Translations under genes and position numbers: made by a program | Shown: one piece after another, positions 43,534 to 52,847 of the stretch | How the letters are laid out: each line of letters opens with the position of its first letter | Position numbering within the stretch: position 1 is the first letter of the stretch | The notes under the pieces: model-generated | Told to the model about the DNA's origin: nothing | The model's input: the letters and a program-made list of their open reading frames with translations, nothing else | Database searches by the model: none | From: Parvularcula sp964219355 | Lineage (GTDB): Bacteria; Pseudomonadota; Alphaproteobacteria; Caulobacterales; Parvularculaceae | Direction of reading: 5' to 3' | NCBI GenBank assembly: GCA_964219355.1 | Contig: CAXPOZ010000001.1 | Coordinates: forward strand, 1-64,000 | Length of the DNA: 64,000 bases

Positions 43534-44304
43534 ATGGCGCGTGTTTCCCTCAAGAATGTCTCGGTCGGCTATCCGGTCCCGCATTTCCACCGCAAAGGGT
43601 TGATGGCGACGACCAAATCGACCCTGCTTGGCGGGCTGATTTCTGCGGAAAAAGAAGTCACCATTCAGGCGCTTCGCCATATCTCGCTCGAGCTCAAAGA
43701 CGGCGACCGTCTGGGCCTGCTCGGCCATAATGGGGCGGGCAAGACGACACTTCTCAAGACGATGGCGGGCATCCTGCCGCCCAATGCCGGTAGTGTGACC
43801 GTTGAAGGCCGCATCTCTCCTCTCACCTCGATCCAGCTTGGCCTCGATAATGAAGCGACCGGCATGGAGAATATCCGCATTCGGGGGCGACTGATGGGCT
43901 TCCGCGATGACGCGATCGACGAGATCACGCCTGAAGTCACCGAATTCACAGAACTCGGCGACTATCTCGACCTGCCGATCAAGACCTATTCCAGCGGTAT
44001 GCGCATGCGGCTCAGCTTCGCCGTCTCAACGGCCTTCCAGCCCGAAGTCATCCTGCTCGATGAATGGCTTGGCACAGGCGATCTTGAGTTCCGCGACAAG
44101 GCTGCCCGCCGCCTGCGCCAGATCATTCAGGATTCCCGGATTTTCGTCTTCGCGACCCATTCGCGAGACCTGCACCGTCGGATGTCGAACAAGGGCGCGG
44201 TCATGGACAAAGGCCAGATCCTTTTTTGTGGAGAACTGGAAGAAGCCTTTGAGTTTCAGGACAAGCTGGTGGCCGACAAGGCGGCCGCTGCCGCTGCGCC
44301 CTGA
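43534..44304 (+). CDS. ABC transporter ATPase, polysaccharide export (Wzt-like)
   Basis: 256 residues. Walker A LLGHNGAGKTTLLKTM (about 64-79), a Q-loop within DNEATGMENIRIRG, signature SSGMRMRLSFAV and Walker B VILLDEWLGTGD are all present. The short length means there is no C-terminal glycan-binding domain like that of Wzt from O9a, so the exporter probably recognises a common lipid or primer rather than a chain end. It pairs with the permease at 42706-43530. Confidence 0.92.
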   Translation: MARVSLKNVSVGYPVPHFHRKGLMATTKSTLLGGLISAEKEVTIQALRHISLELKDGDRLGLLGHNGAGKTTLLKTMAGILPPNAGSVTVEGRISPLTSIQLGLDNEATGMENIRIRGRLMGFRDDAIDEITPEVTEFTELGDYLDLPIKTYSSGMRMRLSFAVSTAFQPEVILLDEWLGTGDLEFRDKAARRLRQIIQDSRIFVFATHSRDLHRRMSNKGAVMDKGQILFCGELEEAFEFQDKLVADKAAAAAAP

Positions 44305-44375
44305 TTTCGCCATGAGCACATGCCACATATGGCAACATTATTGACCAACGCCCGACGGCGACTTACGCAAAGACT

Positions 44376-45119
44376 ATGGTAGATCTCCGCAATCGAGACA
44401 GCATTCTCCCCGGCGCCTCTGAACGCGCCCTTTTGCGCGAGATTTCCGACCTCAATGACCTTTACGAGACCCTGACGCCGCAGGAGATCATCGAGGATGC
44501 GCTGGCGCGCCGTCAGGCCCTGTTCGGCCATTGCGCTGCCGTTTCTTCCTTTGGCGCTGAGTCAGCCGTCCTTCTGCATATGATCGCGCAGGTCGAGCCC
44601 GCACTGCCCATCGTTATGCTCGATACCGGCAAGTTGTTCGGGGAGACGCTGCAGTACCGTAATCAGCTCCAGCATGTCCTAGGTCTCGAGGACATTCGCT
44701 CGAGCTACCCGCGCAAATCCGATCTCGCTGAGTTCGACCCGCTGGGTACCCTCAGTGCAACGAACCCCGACCAATGCTGTCGCATCCGCAAGACGGACGT
44801 CCTCAAACGTGCCCTGTCACCATTCGACAGCTGGTTTAATGGCCGTAAGCGTTATCAGTCTGACGTCCGCTCCGTGATGTCGATCGTTGAGCGAGACGAT
44901 GGCCGGCTTAAGATCAATCCGCTCGCCAATTGGGACGCCGGCACGATCCGCGCCTATCAGATCGAACACGAACTCCCTGTCCATCCGCTTCTCTCTAAGG
45001 GCTATGGCTCCATTGGCTGCTATCCCTGCACCTCTAAAGTGAAAGCCGGAGAGGACGCCCGCGCGGGCCGCTGGCGCGGTCTCGACAAATCAGAATGTGG
45101 TCTTCACGGAAAAGGCTAG
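44376..45119 (+). CDS. cysH: Adenylyl-sulfate (APS) reductase, [4Fe-4S] type
   Basis: 247 residues. The PAPS-reductase fold begins AVSSFGAESAVLLHMIA (55-71). The cysteine pairs CC134-135 (DQCCRIRKTDVL) and C215/C218 (SIGCYPCT) bind a [4Fe-4S] cluster, which is the mark of assimilatory APS reductases; PAPS-specific enzymes lack them. The active Cys241 lies in the tail ECGLH. It reduces APS to sulfite with thioredoxin. No other sulfate-assimilation gene is adjacent; the neighbours are sulfotransferases and a sulfite-consuming synthase. Confidence 0.93.
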   Translation: MVDLRNRDSILPGASERALLREISDLNDLYETLTPQEIIEDALARRQALFGHCAAVSSFGAESAVLLHMIAQVEPALPIVMLDTGKLFGETLQYRNQLQHVLGLEDIRSSYPRKSDLAEFDPLGTLSATNPDQCCRIRKTDVLKRALSPFDSWFNGRKRYQSDVRSVMSIVERDDGRLKINPLANWDAGTIRAYQIEHELPVHPLLSKGYGSIGCYPCTSKVKAGEDARAGRWRGLDKSECGLHGKG

Positions 45120-45176
45120 GCGCTTGTTGCCAAAAGCCTTTCCCCGCGGACCCGGAGCCTGATAACGCCTCCTTGC

Positions 45177-47045
45177 ATGATTGTCTGGCTCGCCTCCTAT
45201 CCCCATTCGGGAAGTAGATTTCTGCGCACCCTGCTGCAGCAAGGCTTGGACCTGCCCGTCAGTTCGGTAAGCGAGATCACCTATTCAGAGATCACTCAGT
45301 CCAAAGACCTTCATGTCGTCGAAACGCATGATGAACCTCAGGACAAGGCAAAAGCCATTTATCTCATCCGAGATCCGCGAGACGTTATTGCATCGGCACG
45401 GCGAGACACAAATACTCAGGATACAGGCGAGATCGATTATCGCGACGTCATTCTGGGCAATTCACCATTCGGATCGTGGGCTGATCATGTAAAGAACTGG
45501 TCACCGACCTACCGAGCCAACACCCTCTTCTTGACCTGCGAGGAATTGCTGGAAGACCTGCCGGCGGCAATGGAAAAGCTGGCGGGTTTTCTTGGCCGGG
45601 AGTCGAAGCCTGCAAAAAGTGTAGACCAGACCGCCCTCGAAGAACTCGGCGCCGAGCTTTCCTCGCATGCCTATCTGACACCTGAAATCATTACACTGAT
45701 TGAAGTACTGAATGCTGAGCAGATGGCAAAATTCGGTTATCTGCCCAGAACTGCGCACAAGCGCAGCAACCTCATTCCAGTTATCCAGGAACTCTCGAAC
45801 CGCCTGAAGATTGCCCATATGGAACGCGCCCTCCCTGGCGAGACCACAAAGGCAGATCTGACATCCACCGACATGCTCGCACGGATGAAAAGGGCTGAAG
45901 CTGATGCCGCCCGCGCCCGGATGTCGGGAGCAGAACTCGCCGCCGAGCTTGAGAGCCTGAAATCGGAACTCGACCGCGCCCATCGTCGGCTTGGACAGCT
46001 ACACAGTGTGCTGGCACCTCGCTGGAAGAATATATTCAGTCTCAAGCCATTGCGTTTCGTGATGCGCATGCGGGGCCTCGTCAAATCCGGCCACCTCAAA
46101 TTTGATGAACATGGTATCCCCGTCGAAGGTGGTCATCAGAACCATGATTCACAGCATGCCGCCGATGAGACTACGAAACTCCCTGCGGCGCCTGAAAATA
46201 TTCAACGGAAAAATGGTCAGACCGCGTCCTTTTACGCAGGATGGACACCGGAAAAGCCGCTCGGCATCGCCGTTTTCGCCTTTGACCGCGCACAAAATCT
46301 CGAGGCTGTCCTTGAAAGCCTGAAACTGCAGGATGCGCTTTCTACGGTGCATGTCTTCATCGATGGCGATCAGGGGCGGCCTGCGAAAAGACAGATTATC
46401 GACCGCACCGAAGAGATCGCACGATCATACGATATCGCCGGTATTCACCGCCAGCGCGGAAATTTCGGTTTCCGCAAGATGATGATCCTCAGCATCAAGC
46501 GCATGTTCGAGATGTATGAGCATGCGCTCTTTCTTGAAGATGACTGCTTTCCGACTCGCTATGCCGCGAAGGGATTTTCTTGCGAGCTATCCGCGATTGA
46601 GAAGGATGACGGCATTTTCTCCGTCTACGGTCACCATTTCGGCCTTGAGCAGAATGAGGAGAGCTTCCCGCGTTTTCAGGGGTGGGGATGGGCAACGACC
46701 CGCGACAAGATGATGTCCATTTGGCCGGACCTGCGCGACTGCTACATGATGAGTGAGGATGACTATCTCAACTTCGTCAACCGCGCCCTCACGCCGGATG
46801 TCGAGGCGAGATTGCGGGCAACGCCAGGCCGTGACCCTCTCAACACGATCACCAATTTCTTTGCCTGGGATGAAACCGTCGCACTGCTGACGGCCATGCG
46901 CGGCATGTCCCATCGTCCGAGCCGGGAGCGCCTAATCTATAATTTCGGCATGGGTCACAGCTCGACACATTTCGGCGCCAATCCTGTCTTCCGTGCCCCG
47001 CCTTTTAACATGATCACGCCGGACGAGATCTGGGATCATTTCTGA
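45177..47045 (+). CDS. Bifunctional sulfotransferase and GT-A glycosyltransferase
   Basis: 622 residues, two unlike domains. The N-terminal part (1 to about 200) is a PAPS-dependent sulfotransferase: WLASYPHSGSRFLRTLL (5'-phosphosulfate loop) and IYLIRDPRDVIASARRD (3'-phosphate binding). A charged, probably coiled-coil segment (about 230-275) links it to a C-terminal domain (about 350-622) with FDRAQNLEAVLESL, VFIDGDQG, LFLEDDCFPT and FQGWGWATTRDK, which matches the GnT-I/POMGNT-like GT-A glycosyltransferases. It probably adds a sugar and sulfates it or a neighbour; the order is unknown. It lies 57 bases after the APS reductase gene. Confidence 0.82.
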   Translation: MIVWLASYPHSGSRFLRTLLQQGLDLPVSSVSEITYSEITQSKDLHVVETHDEPQDKAKAIYLIRDPRDVIASARRDTNTQDTGEIDYRDVILGNSPFGSWADHVKNWSPTYRANTLFLTCEELLEDLPAAMEKLAGFLGRESKPAKSVDQTALEELGAELSSHAYLTPEIITLIEVLNAEQMAKFGYLPRTAHKRSNLIPVIQELSNRLKIAHMERALPGETTKADLTSTDMLARMKRAEADAARARMSGAELAAELESLKSELDRAHRRLGQLHSVLAPRWKNIFSLKPLRFVMRMRGLVKSGHLKFDEHGIPVEGGHQNHDSQHAADETTKLPAAPENIQRKNGQTASFYAGWTPEKPLGIAVFAFDRAQNLEAVLESLKLQDALSTVHVFIDGDQGRPAKRQIIDRTEEIARSYDIAGIHRQRGNFGFRKMMILSIKRMFEMYEHALFLEDDCFPTRYAAKGFSCELSAIEKDDGIFSVYGHHFGLEQNEESFPRFQGWGWATTRDKMMSIWPDLRDCYMMSEDDYLNFVNRALTPDVEARLRATPGRDPLNTITNFFAWDETVALLTAMRGMSHRPSRERLIYNFGMGHSSTHFGANPVFRAPPFNMITPDEIWDHF

Positions 47046-47057
47046 GGGTAGCGCCCG

Positions 47058-47870
47058 CTATTCGCCTTCACGCGCCAGCATTTCAGCAGATTTTCGGGCC
47101 GCCTTCAGTGATCCGATGGCTGCTAAATAATCGTGCACGGATCTGATTTTTCGCGCGACAAATCCGGGAAAGTCTTTCCCGCCCATCTCACGGACCTCAT
47201 CCGCATAAGCTTGGCCAGCGAGCAACGATCTGTTCTGGCCATGCCGCCGGAAGCCGCCGAGTACGACGGGCACTGCCACCAATTTCGTCTGCCGCGCAAA
47301 GGAACGCCACAGCGCAAAATCACCGGCCAGGCGATGGCCTGTCACCTCATCCCGCTCAGCTGCGGTCAACCCCTCGATAAGTCGTTTACGGAAGAACATG
47401 CTTTCCTGCTGCAAACAGCCAAGGAGCCCGTCATGATACCAGCCTGCCCGGATCAGCCGCCGGGAGCGCCGCGCCAGCGGATAGACGGCACGTAGCCGCC
47501 CCTCACTGTCCCACAGGGACGGCAGGCCGGAAATCCAGTCAGCACCCGTTTCAGCAAACGCCCGCGAAGCCTCAGCTACAGCCCAGGGCGGCATCAAATC
47601 ATCGGCATTCAGCCAGCCGACATGGTCGCAGTTTGTAGAAAGGATCCCGTTGAGCAGCGCGGGATATTGCCCGTCATCGGGGGCGCTCTTAACGGTAATC
47701 CGACTATCCGCTTCACATCGGGCGGAGGCGATATCGACCGTGCCGTCCGCACTGCCCCCATCAAGAACACAGAGCCGCCAGTCCGGCGAAGTCTGCGCCT
47801 CAATCGAAGCTATGGCTTCTGCAATAAACGAAGCGCCATTCAGGACCGGCATGAAGATCGTGATCGTCAT
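47058..47870 (-). CDS. Glycosyltransferase family 2
   Basis: 270 residues. The opening MTITIFMPVLNGASFIAEAI and AQTSPDWRLCVLDGGSADGT are textbook GT2 sequence, and GWLNADDLMPPWAVAEA carries the catalytic-type Asp pair. The C-terminal part resembles rhamnosyl- or galactosyl-type enzymes only in general. It ends 12 bases from the convergent sulfotransferase gene and 36 bases after the sqdB gene on the same strand, so sqdB and this gene probably share a transcript. Confidence 0.9.
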   Translation of the reverse strand: MTITIFMPVLNGASFIAEAIASIEAQTSPDWRLCVLDGGSADGTVDIASARCEADSRITVKSAPDDGQYPALLNGILSTNCDHVGWLNADDLMPPWAVAEASRAFAETGADWISGLPSLWDSEGRLRAVYPLARRSRRLIRAGWYHDGLLGCLQQESMFFRKRLIEGLTAAERDEVTGHRLAGDFALWRSFARQTKLVAVPVVLGGFRRHGQNRSLLAGQAYADEVREMGGKDFPGFVARKIRSVHDYLAAIGSLKAARKSAEMLAREGE

Positions 47871-47906
47871 GCCGGTCCTCTTGAATGATAAGCCGTAACC
47901 GGCGGT

Positions 47907-49097
47907 TTAACTTGAAACCGGACGGCGATCGTCATTCCAGTAGGAAATGCACGGGATTTTCGACAGATCGCAGCGGTCAGCATATTTCTTCGCAATCTGC
48001 GTGACTTCCTCAAGAAGTCCGTTCTGAAGCGTGATCGGATCGAGACCGAGGCCGAGCAGCTGGCGGTTCTCGACATGCAGCTCGTTCTCGTCATCCTCAT
48101 TGCGCGGATTGACCACATTCTCAATCTTGGCGCCGGTCACTTCAGCGATCAGTTTCGCGAGATCGCGGACGCGGTGCGTCTCGGTCATCTGGTTGAGGAT
48201 GCGCACCCGCTCACGCGATTGCGGCGGGTTCTCAATCGCCAGCTGGATACATTTGACCGTATCCTGAATATGGATGAAAGCACGCGTCTGACCGCCTGTG
48301 CCGTGAACCGTCAGCGGGAAGCCGACAGCGGCCTGCATCAAGAAGCGGTTGAGCACGGTGCCGTAATCGCCGTCATAGTCGAAACGGTTGATCAGGCGCT
48401 CGTCCCGACGAGTTTCTTCGGTCTGTGTACCCCAGACAATGCCCTGGTGCAGATCGGTGACCTTCAGCCCGTCATTCTTGTTATAATAGGCGAACATCAG
48501 CTGATCCTGGGTCTTGGTCATGTGATAGATCGACCCGGGATTGGCAGGATAAAGGATTTCTTTGGTGACTTCCTCACCGCTGTCTGTCCGCAGGTGGACC
48601 GTCAGATAGCCCTCAGGAATACGCATGCCTGCCGTACCGTAACCGTAAACGCCCATCGTGCCGAGGTGGACGATATGCGTCGTGGACTGAAGACCAGCCT
48701 CGACAACGGCTGCGAGAATGTTGTGCGTCGCGGAGAGGTTATTGTCGACGGTATAGCGCTTGTGAGAGCTCGACTTCATCGAATAAGGTGCCGCACGCTG
48801 TTCGGCAAAATGGACGATCGTGTCCGGCTCGAAATTGCGTAGCAGGGTCAGAAGCTTGTCATAGTCCTGAGCGGCATCAATGTTCTCAAAGCCGATCTGC
48901 TTGCCGGAAATTTCTTCCCAAGCGTCAAGGCGCACCGAAATCGGCCGGATCGGGGTGAGCGAGGCAACCTCAAGCTCAATATCAATCTTCCGGCGCGAAA
49001 GATTGTCAACGATCAGGACATCGTGGCCTGCATTGGAAAGGTGAAGGGCTGTCGGCCAACCGCAGAAACCGTCGCCACCAACTACAAGAATTTTCAT
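47907..49097 (-). CDS. sqdB: UDP-sulfoquinovose synthase
   Basis: 396 residues. It is an extended SDR enzyme that makes UDP-sulfoquinovose from UDP-glucose and sulfite. The family-specific NAD-binding start is GGDGFCGWPTALHLS (8-22). Also characteristic are FAEQRAAPYSM, HLGTMGVYGYGT and the catalytic Tyr-Lys pair in YHMTKTQDQ. These sequences distinguish SQD1/SqdB from ordinary epimerases. UDP-sulfoquinovose feeds sulfolipid or sulfonated glycans. The usual sulfolipid partners SqdC and SqdD are not seen here, which favours a glycan role; the APS reductase 3 kb away would supply sulfite. Confidence 0.95.
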   Translation of the reverse strand: MKILVVGGDGFCGWPTALHLSNAGHDVLIVDNLSRRKIDIELEVASLTPIRPISVRLDAWEEISGKQIGFENIDAAQDYDKLLTLLRNFEPDTIVHFAEQRAAPYSMKSSSHKRYTVDNNLSATHNILAAVVEAGLQSTTHIVHLGTMGVYGYGTAGMRIPEGYLTVHLRTDSGEEVTKEILYPANPGSIYHMTKTQDQLMFAYYNKNDGLKVTDLHQGIVWGTQTEETRRDERLINRFDYDGDYGTVLNRFLMQAAVGFPLTVHGTGGQTRAFIHIQDTVKCIQLAIENPPQSRERVRILNQMTETHRVRDLAKLIAEVTGAKIENVVNPRNEDDENELHVENRQLLGLGLDPITLQNGLLEEVTQIAKKYADRCDLSKIPCISYWNDDRRPVSS

Positions 49098-49348
49098 AAC
49101 GCTGTAATCCTGCCCGCTTGTCTGTCTTCAGGGTCAAGGAAAGTGCGCCCAATGCGACACTTTTACCAAATTTGCGACCCTCTATAGTGCCGCTGGGCCT
49201 CGCGGCAAGGTCAGATATCCAGAGAATGCGCGTAGCGCCGCCGGGCGGGCGCTGTCCATGCCCTCAATCACGTGAAATTAAAGGGTTTCAGGGGCTTGCC
49301 GAGCTGGCTTATGAACGGGCCCGTCCCGCCCTCAAGGAAGCGCAATCT

Positions 49349-50644
49349 GTGCCGAGCCCCCTATTCCTGATCGCTGACCCCTCCCTGACCGATCTCCGGG
49401 GGCATCACTACAACCTCACCCGCGCGGTTGCTGCGTCGGCGGAGGCGGCAGGCTTCAGGACTTCATGGCTCGTCAGTGCCGATCTGAGCGAGGATCTGGG
49501 TGCCCAGCACCCTGAGGCAATCCCGACCTTCGGCAGGAGCATGTATGACGCCTATAAGGGCACCAAGGCACCCGTCGCCCGCCGGGGGCTACTGGGGCGC
49601 TTCATGCGCAATTCAGGACCTAAAACGGCCCCGCCGGCGCCTGACCTCGCCCGCTCAATGGCGGAAGGCCTGAGAGAGGGGCTCAAAAAGAGCGGCGCCG
49701 GGCCGGATGACCACCTCCTCTTTCACACAGCCGATGGCGCGACCTACCGGGCGGTCGCCGCGCTGATCGCCGAGGACGGTGCCGAGTCACTCCCCCAGAT
49801 CCATATCTGCACACCCTATGACCCGGTGGGTGTCATGCCTAACCGGGGGAGCGCCGCGGAAGTTGCTGCCCCTATCCATGACTGGGAGGAGGCTGGCCTC
49901 ATCGGCAGCAGAATTCATCTTTATGCAGAGAATGAAATTCTCGCCCGGCATCTAACCGAATTGTGGGAAGTCGAAGTCGCCCCCCTCCCCTTACCTGTCC
50001 TTGAACAGGATGACATCTCAGGGGAGGCCGCGAATTTCCGCGCCGAAAAATTACGCGTCGCACCGGACAGTTTCGTGATCATCAGCCTTGGCGCGGCACG
50101 GCTCGAAAAGGGCTTCAATCTGTTCCCGGACATTATCCGGCGCACTTTTGAGTTGGCGGGTTCAGGGGAGTTCCCCGGAACGGCGCCGGAGAAGATCCAT
50201 TTCGCCCTTCATGCGAGCCCGCAGATCATTGGCCGGCACCCGGTCATCGCCGCCACGCTGGAAAAGCTTGAAGCACTCGATCCGGCAAAACTGACGCTCC
50301 TGAAAGAACCGCTCACGGATCTCGATTACCGCACTCTTTTAGGGGCTGCGGATGCAGTCTGCCTGCCCTATACACCAAAGGATTACCGTGTACGAAGCTC
50401 CGGGATCGTCACGGAGACGATCGCGGCGGGCAAATTCCTGATCGCCACGGCCGGGACCTATCCGGGGCATGTCGCTGAAAGCGCTCACGGGGGGACCGGT
50501 GCAACGCCTATGGAGATGGCGCGCGCCCTCCTTGATGCGATGTCCAAGCGTGAGGAGCGCCAGCGCCTGCTCGACATTACTGCTGCGTCTTACCGGCATG
50601 ATAATAGGGTCGCCGCCTATGTCACGCGACTCAAGGGCGTGTAG
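49349..50644 (+). CDS. Glycosyltransferase, GT4-like
   Basis: 431 residues from GTG 49349, chosen because AAGGAAG lies eight bases upstream; longer in-frame starts reach into the sqdB promoter region. The N-terminal half begins LFLIADPSLTDLRGHHYN, as in GT4-like enzymes of marine polysaccharide clusters. The C-terminal donor domain shows IISLGAARLEKGFNL, DLDYRTLLGAADAVCLPYT and IVTETIAAGKFLIATAGT. It could be the sulfoquinovose transferase, by analogy with SqdX being a GT4 enzyme and because it is divergent from sqdB, but the sequence does not prove it. Confidence 0.8.
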   Translation: MPSPLFLIADPSLTDLRGHHYNLTRAVAASAEAAGFRTSWLVSADLSEDLGAQHPEAIPTFGRSMYDAYKGTKAPVARRGLLGRFMRNSGPKTAPPAPDLARSMAEGLREGLKKSGAGPDDHLLFHTADGATYRAVAALIAEDGAESLPQIHICTPYDPVGVMPNRGSAAEVAAPIHDWEEAGLIGSRIHLYAENEILARHLTELWEVEVAPLPLPVLEQDDISGEAANFRAEKLRVAPDSFVIISLGAARLEKGFNLFPDIIRRTFELAGSGEFPGTAPEKIHFALHASPQIIGRHPVIAATLEKLEALDPAKLTLLKEPLTDLDYRTLLGAADAVCLPYTPKDYRVRSSGIVTETIAAGKFLIATAGTYPGHVAESAHGGTGATPMEMARALLDAMSKREERQRLLDITAASYRHDNRVAAYVTRLKGV

Positions 50645-50732
50645 CTTTGATATCTCATCCAGTAGAAATCAAGCAGGATGAAGCTCAATCTATATGCAAA
50701 TCGAAAAAGAACGCATCGATTTAGCGTTTCAC

Positions 50733-52847
50733 CTAATACGCATAGAGACTTTCTTTCGCAAAGAATCGCCTGACACTTTCCGACAGGGCGCCCTCGCCCT
50801 TCTTGTTCAACGCTCTCGGCTTACTCAATGTACTGAGTTTTTCTATCAAAAGCCTCGCTCCATACTCGGTATTAGCCTGGCTGAGGAAGCTGCAATTATC
50901 CGCTTGCGATACATGTCGCCCGACGATCTGCTCATTGATCTTGGCGATCGTCCGCACAAGCATCTCTGGTCCGACGGAACCGATCAGCCATCCGCAGTTA
51001 ACCGAGAGACAATAAAGCCGCCAGTACCAATGCACGAGCGGATCAGCCGCCGAAAGCCCCTGACCATGCCGGTTATAGACCAGACCGACGACACCTGAAT
51101 AAACCCAGTTTGAGGCATGTTTAGCGAGACGTAATTTCAATCCCCAGTCTTCGTAAAGGCAGGCCTCAGTATCGTATCCACCGCATTCTTGATAAAGACG
51201 TTTACTGAAAGTCATGTTATGGGGCAGCGGATTTCGGCGCAGCAAGAGCGCTTCCAGCCTCTTCTCCCGCGATTGCAGTTCAGCAAACCCGGAAAGGGAA
51301 TTTGGCTGTAATCCCATCTCGTCAATCTTCATCATGTCGGAAAAAGCAACTAATGTAGTTGGATCACCTACAGCGACTTCCATTGCCCGGAGTTCATGCT
51401 CGATCTTTTTGGGGTAGATGAAATCATCACCGTCAAGTTGAGTGACAAACTCACTTTCCGCGCGCCGGAACGCATCATCACGGTTGCGCCCGACACCGAT
51501 ATTCTGCTCCCGGCAGAGAAAGTCGATCTGCGGGTTTTCTTCAGCATATCGACGAATGAATTCTTGCGAGCCGTCCTGGCTACAATCATCTGCGATAAGA
51601 ATGGATTTTACCGGCCTTGACTGATTGAGAACGGAATCGATCGCGCCGCGCAGATAAGCGCCATTATTGAATGAGGTAATGATACAAGTGACATCTAGCG
51701 GCTCATGCACAACACGCGCTTCGCTCGCGACATTATCGATTGTCTTAATGACATCTCTGAATGCAAAATTCAGATACCAAAGTTTCCGGCTTGACTGCAA
51801 CTGACTGGCACCGTCAGCAACACGTGACAGTCGGGCGAGAGTTTCCCTTTTGGTGATCCGCTGGCTACATAGGAGTAATTCTGTGTACTTGGCATTATGT
51901 GCATGACTTTTTCGAAGCCTCAGGCTCGACATATTCCGCTTGAGCGCAGGGTAATAATGGCCAGCCACGCTGCCTGATGCGTATTTTTGTCCGGCTCTCT
52001 CTAAATGCTTTGTCCACACATCAGACTTCGCTTGCGTCAAACCGGAAGCCCATTCCACGAACCACCTGAAATACGGCTCAGCATCTGACACATCATCGGA
52101 TTTCAGAAGCTTGCGGTTCGTTTTGCCTTTGATCTGCCGTGTATATGCTTCTTTGTACAATCCTGAAGTTCTGATCTGCGCAAAGTCTCCGATGAGCTTC
52201 AGGAATAAGTATGGATCATGCCCCCAAAGCTCATAAGGCAGGATCAGCACGCGATCCGGATTCTTGACTGCTGCTTCAAACGCCCAGTCATTCATGTGCT
52301 TCCACCACAACAGATTCCACTGCATTTCGGTCTGCGGCGCCCTGCCAAAATCATCCGTCCGCTCGGCATTGATCTCAGCGAGAAACCGTGCCCTGTCACT
52401 GGGGTGATATTCATCCCCGTAAGGAGAGAAATTACTCAGGAGAGAGTTACAGACATCCAGCGGGTTTCTGACCAGGTGGATGATCCGCGTATCGGGGCCA
52501 TAATCCAGCATAGGCTGCAATCGCCCTGCCCCCCTAATGACCTTGACCAGTGCATTCGTTTCACTGTCGAGGATAGTATTCAGGAACGCATCGTGTGTCT
52601 CATGGCTTTCGAGCAGATGAAGCGGCGTTTCCGTATGAGTATAAATCCCATACGGATGAAGGTTATCTGTCACATTGAATTCTGAGCGGAAATCGGCAGG
52701 CGACAGATTCCAGACGCCCTTCCCCCACAGATATGGCTCATAAATGCCTGCGAAAGGCGTCCCTTCTGCCTGCAGGCTGTCAAACAGGATCTGATACAGC
52801 AGCGTCGTGCCGGACCGCGCCACACCGCTGATGATCCAGTTTGTCAT
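50733..52847 (-). CDS. Bifunctional sulfotransferase and GT2 glycosyltransferase
   Basis: 704 residues. The N-terminal sulfotransferase (1 to about 320) has GVARSGTTLLYQIL (5'-phosphosulfate loop) and HLVRNPLDVCNSLLSNF (3'-phosphate site). From about 383 a family 2 glycosyltransferase follows: DVTCIITSFNNGAYLRGAID, LIADDCSQDGSQEFI and VTQLDGDDFIYPKK with the DxD motif. The domain order equals that of the 45177-47045 protein but the glycosyltransferase family differs, so the two fusions arose separately. Base composition is more AT-rich than in the flanking metabolic genes. Its start overlaps the stop of the 1322-residue gene by four bases. Confidence 0.85.
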   Translation of the reverse strand: MTNWIISGVARSGTTLLYQILFDSLQAEGTPFAGIYEPYLWGKGVWNLSPADFRSEFNVTDNLHPYGIYTHTETPLHLLESHETHDAFLNTILDSETNALVKVIRGAGRLQPMLDYGPDTRIIHLVRNPLDVCNSLLSNFSPYGDEYHPSDRARFLAEINAERTDDFGRAPQTEMQWNLLWWKHMNDWAFEAAVKNPDRVLILPYELWGHDPYLFLKLIGDFAQIRTSGLYKEAYTRQIKGKTNRKLLKSDDVSDAEPYFRWFVEWASGLTQAKSDVWTKHLERAGQKYASGSVAGHYYPALKRNMSSLRLRKSHAHNAKYTELLLCSQRITKRETLARLSRVADGASQLQSSRKLWYLNFAFRDVIKTIDNVASEARVVHEPLDVTCIITSFNNGAYLRGAIDSVLNQSRPVKSILIADDCSQDGSQEFIRRYAEENPQIDFLCREQNIGVGRNRDDAFRRAESEFVTQLDGDDFIYPKKIEHELRAMEVAVGDPTTLVAFSDMMKIDEMGLQPNSLSGFAELQSREKRLEALLLRRNPLPHNMTFSKRLYQECGGYDTEACLYEDWGLKLRLAKHASNWVYSGVVGLVYNRHGQGLSAADPLVHWYWRLYCLSVNCGWLIGSVGPEMLVRTIAKINEQIVGRHVSQADNCSFLSQANTEYGARLLIEKLSTLSKPRALNKKGEGALSESVRRFFAKESLYAY

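Noticed and set aside
44376..45119. Assignment of CysH as a PAPS reductase
   Set aside because: The CC...CxxC cysteine pairs of the [4Fe-4S] APS-reducing type are present, which PAPS reductases lack.
47907..49097. Sulfolipid (SQDG) pathway as the only role of SqdB
   Set aside because: Neither SqdC nor SqdD is seen and the surrounding genes are polysaccharide export and sulfation genes; sulfolipid synthesis remains possible but is not the simplest reading.
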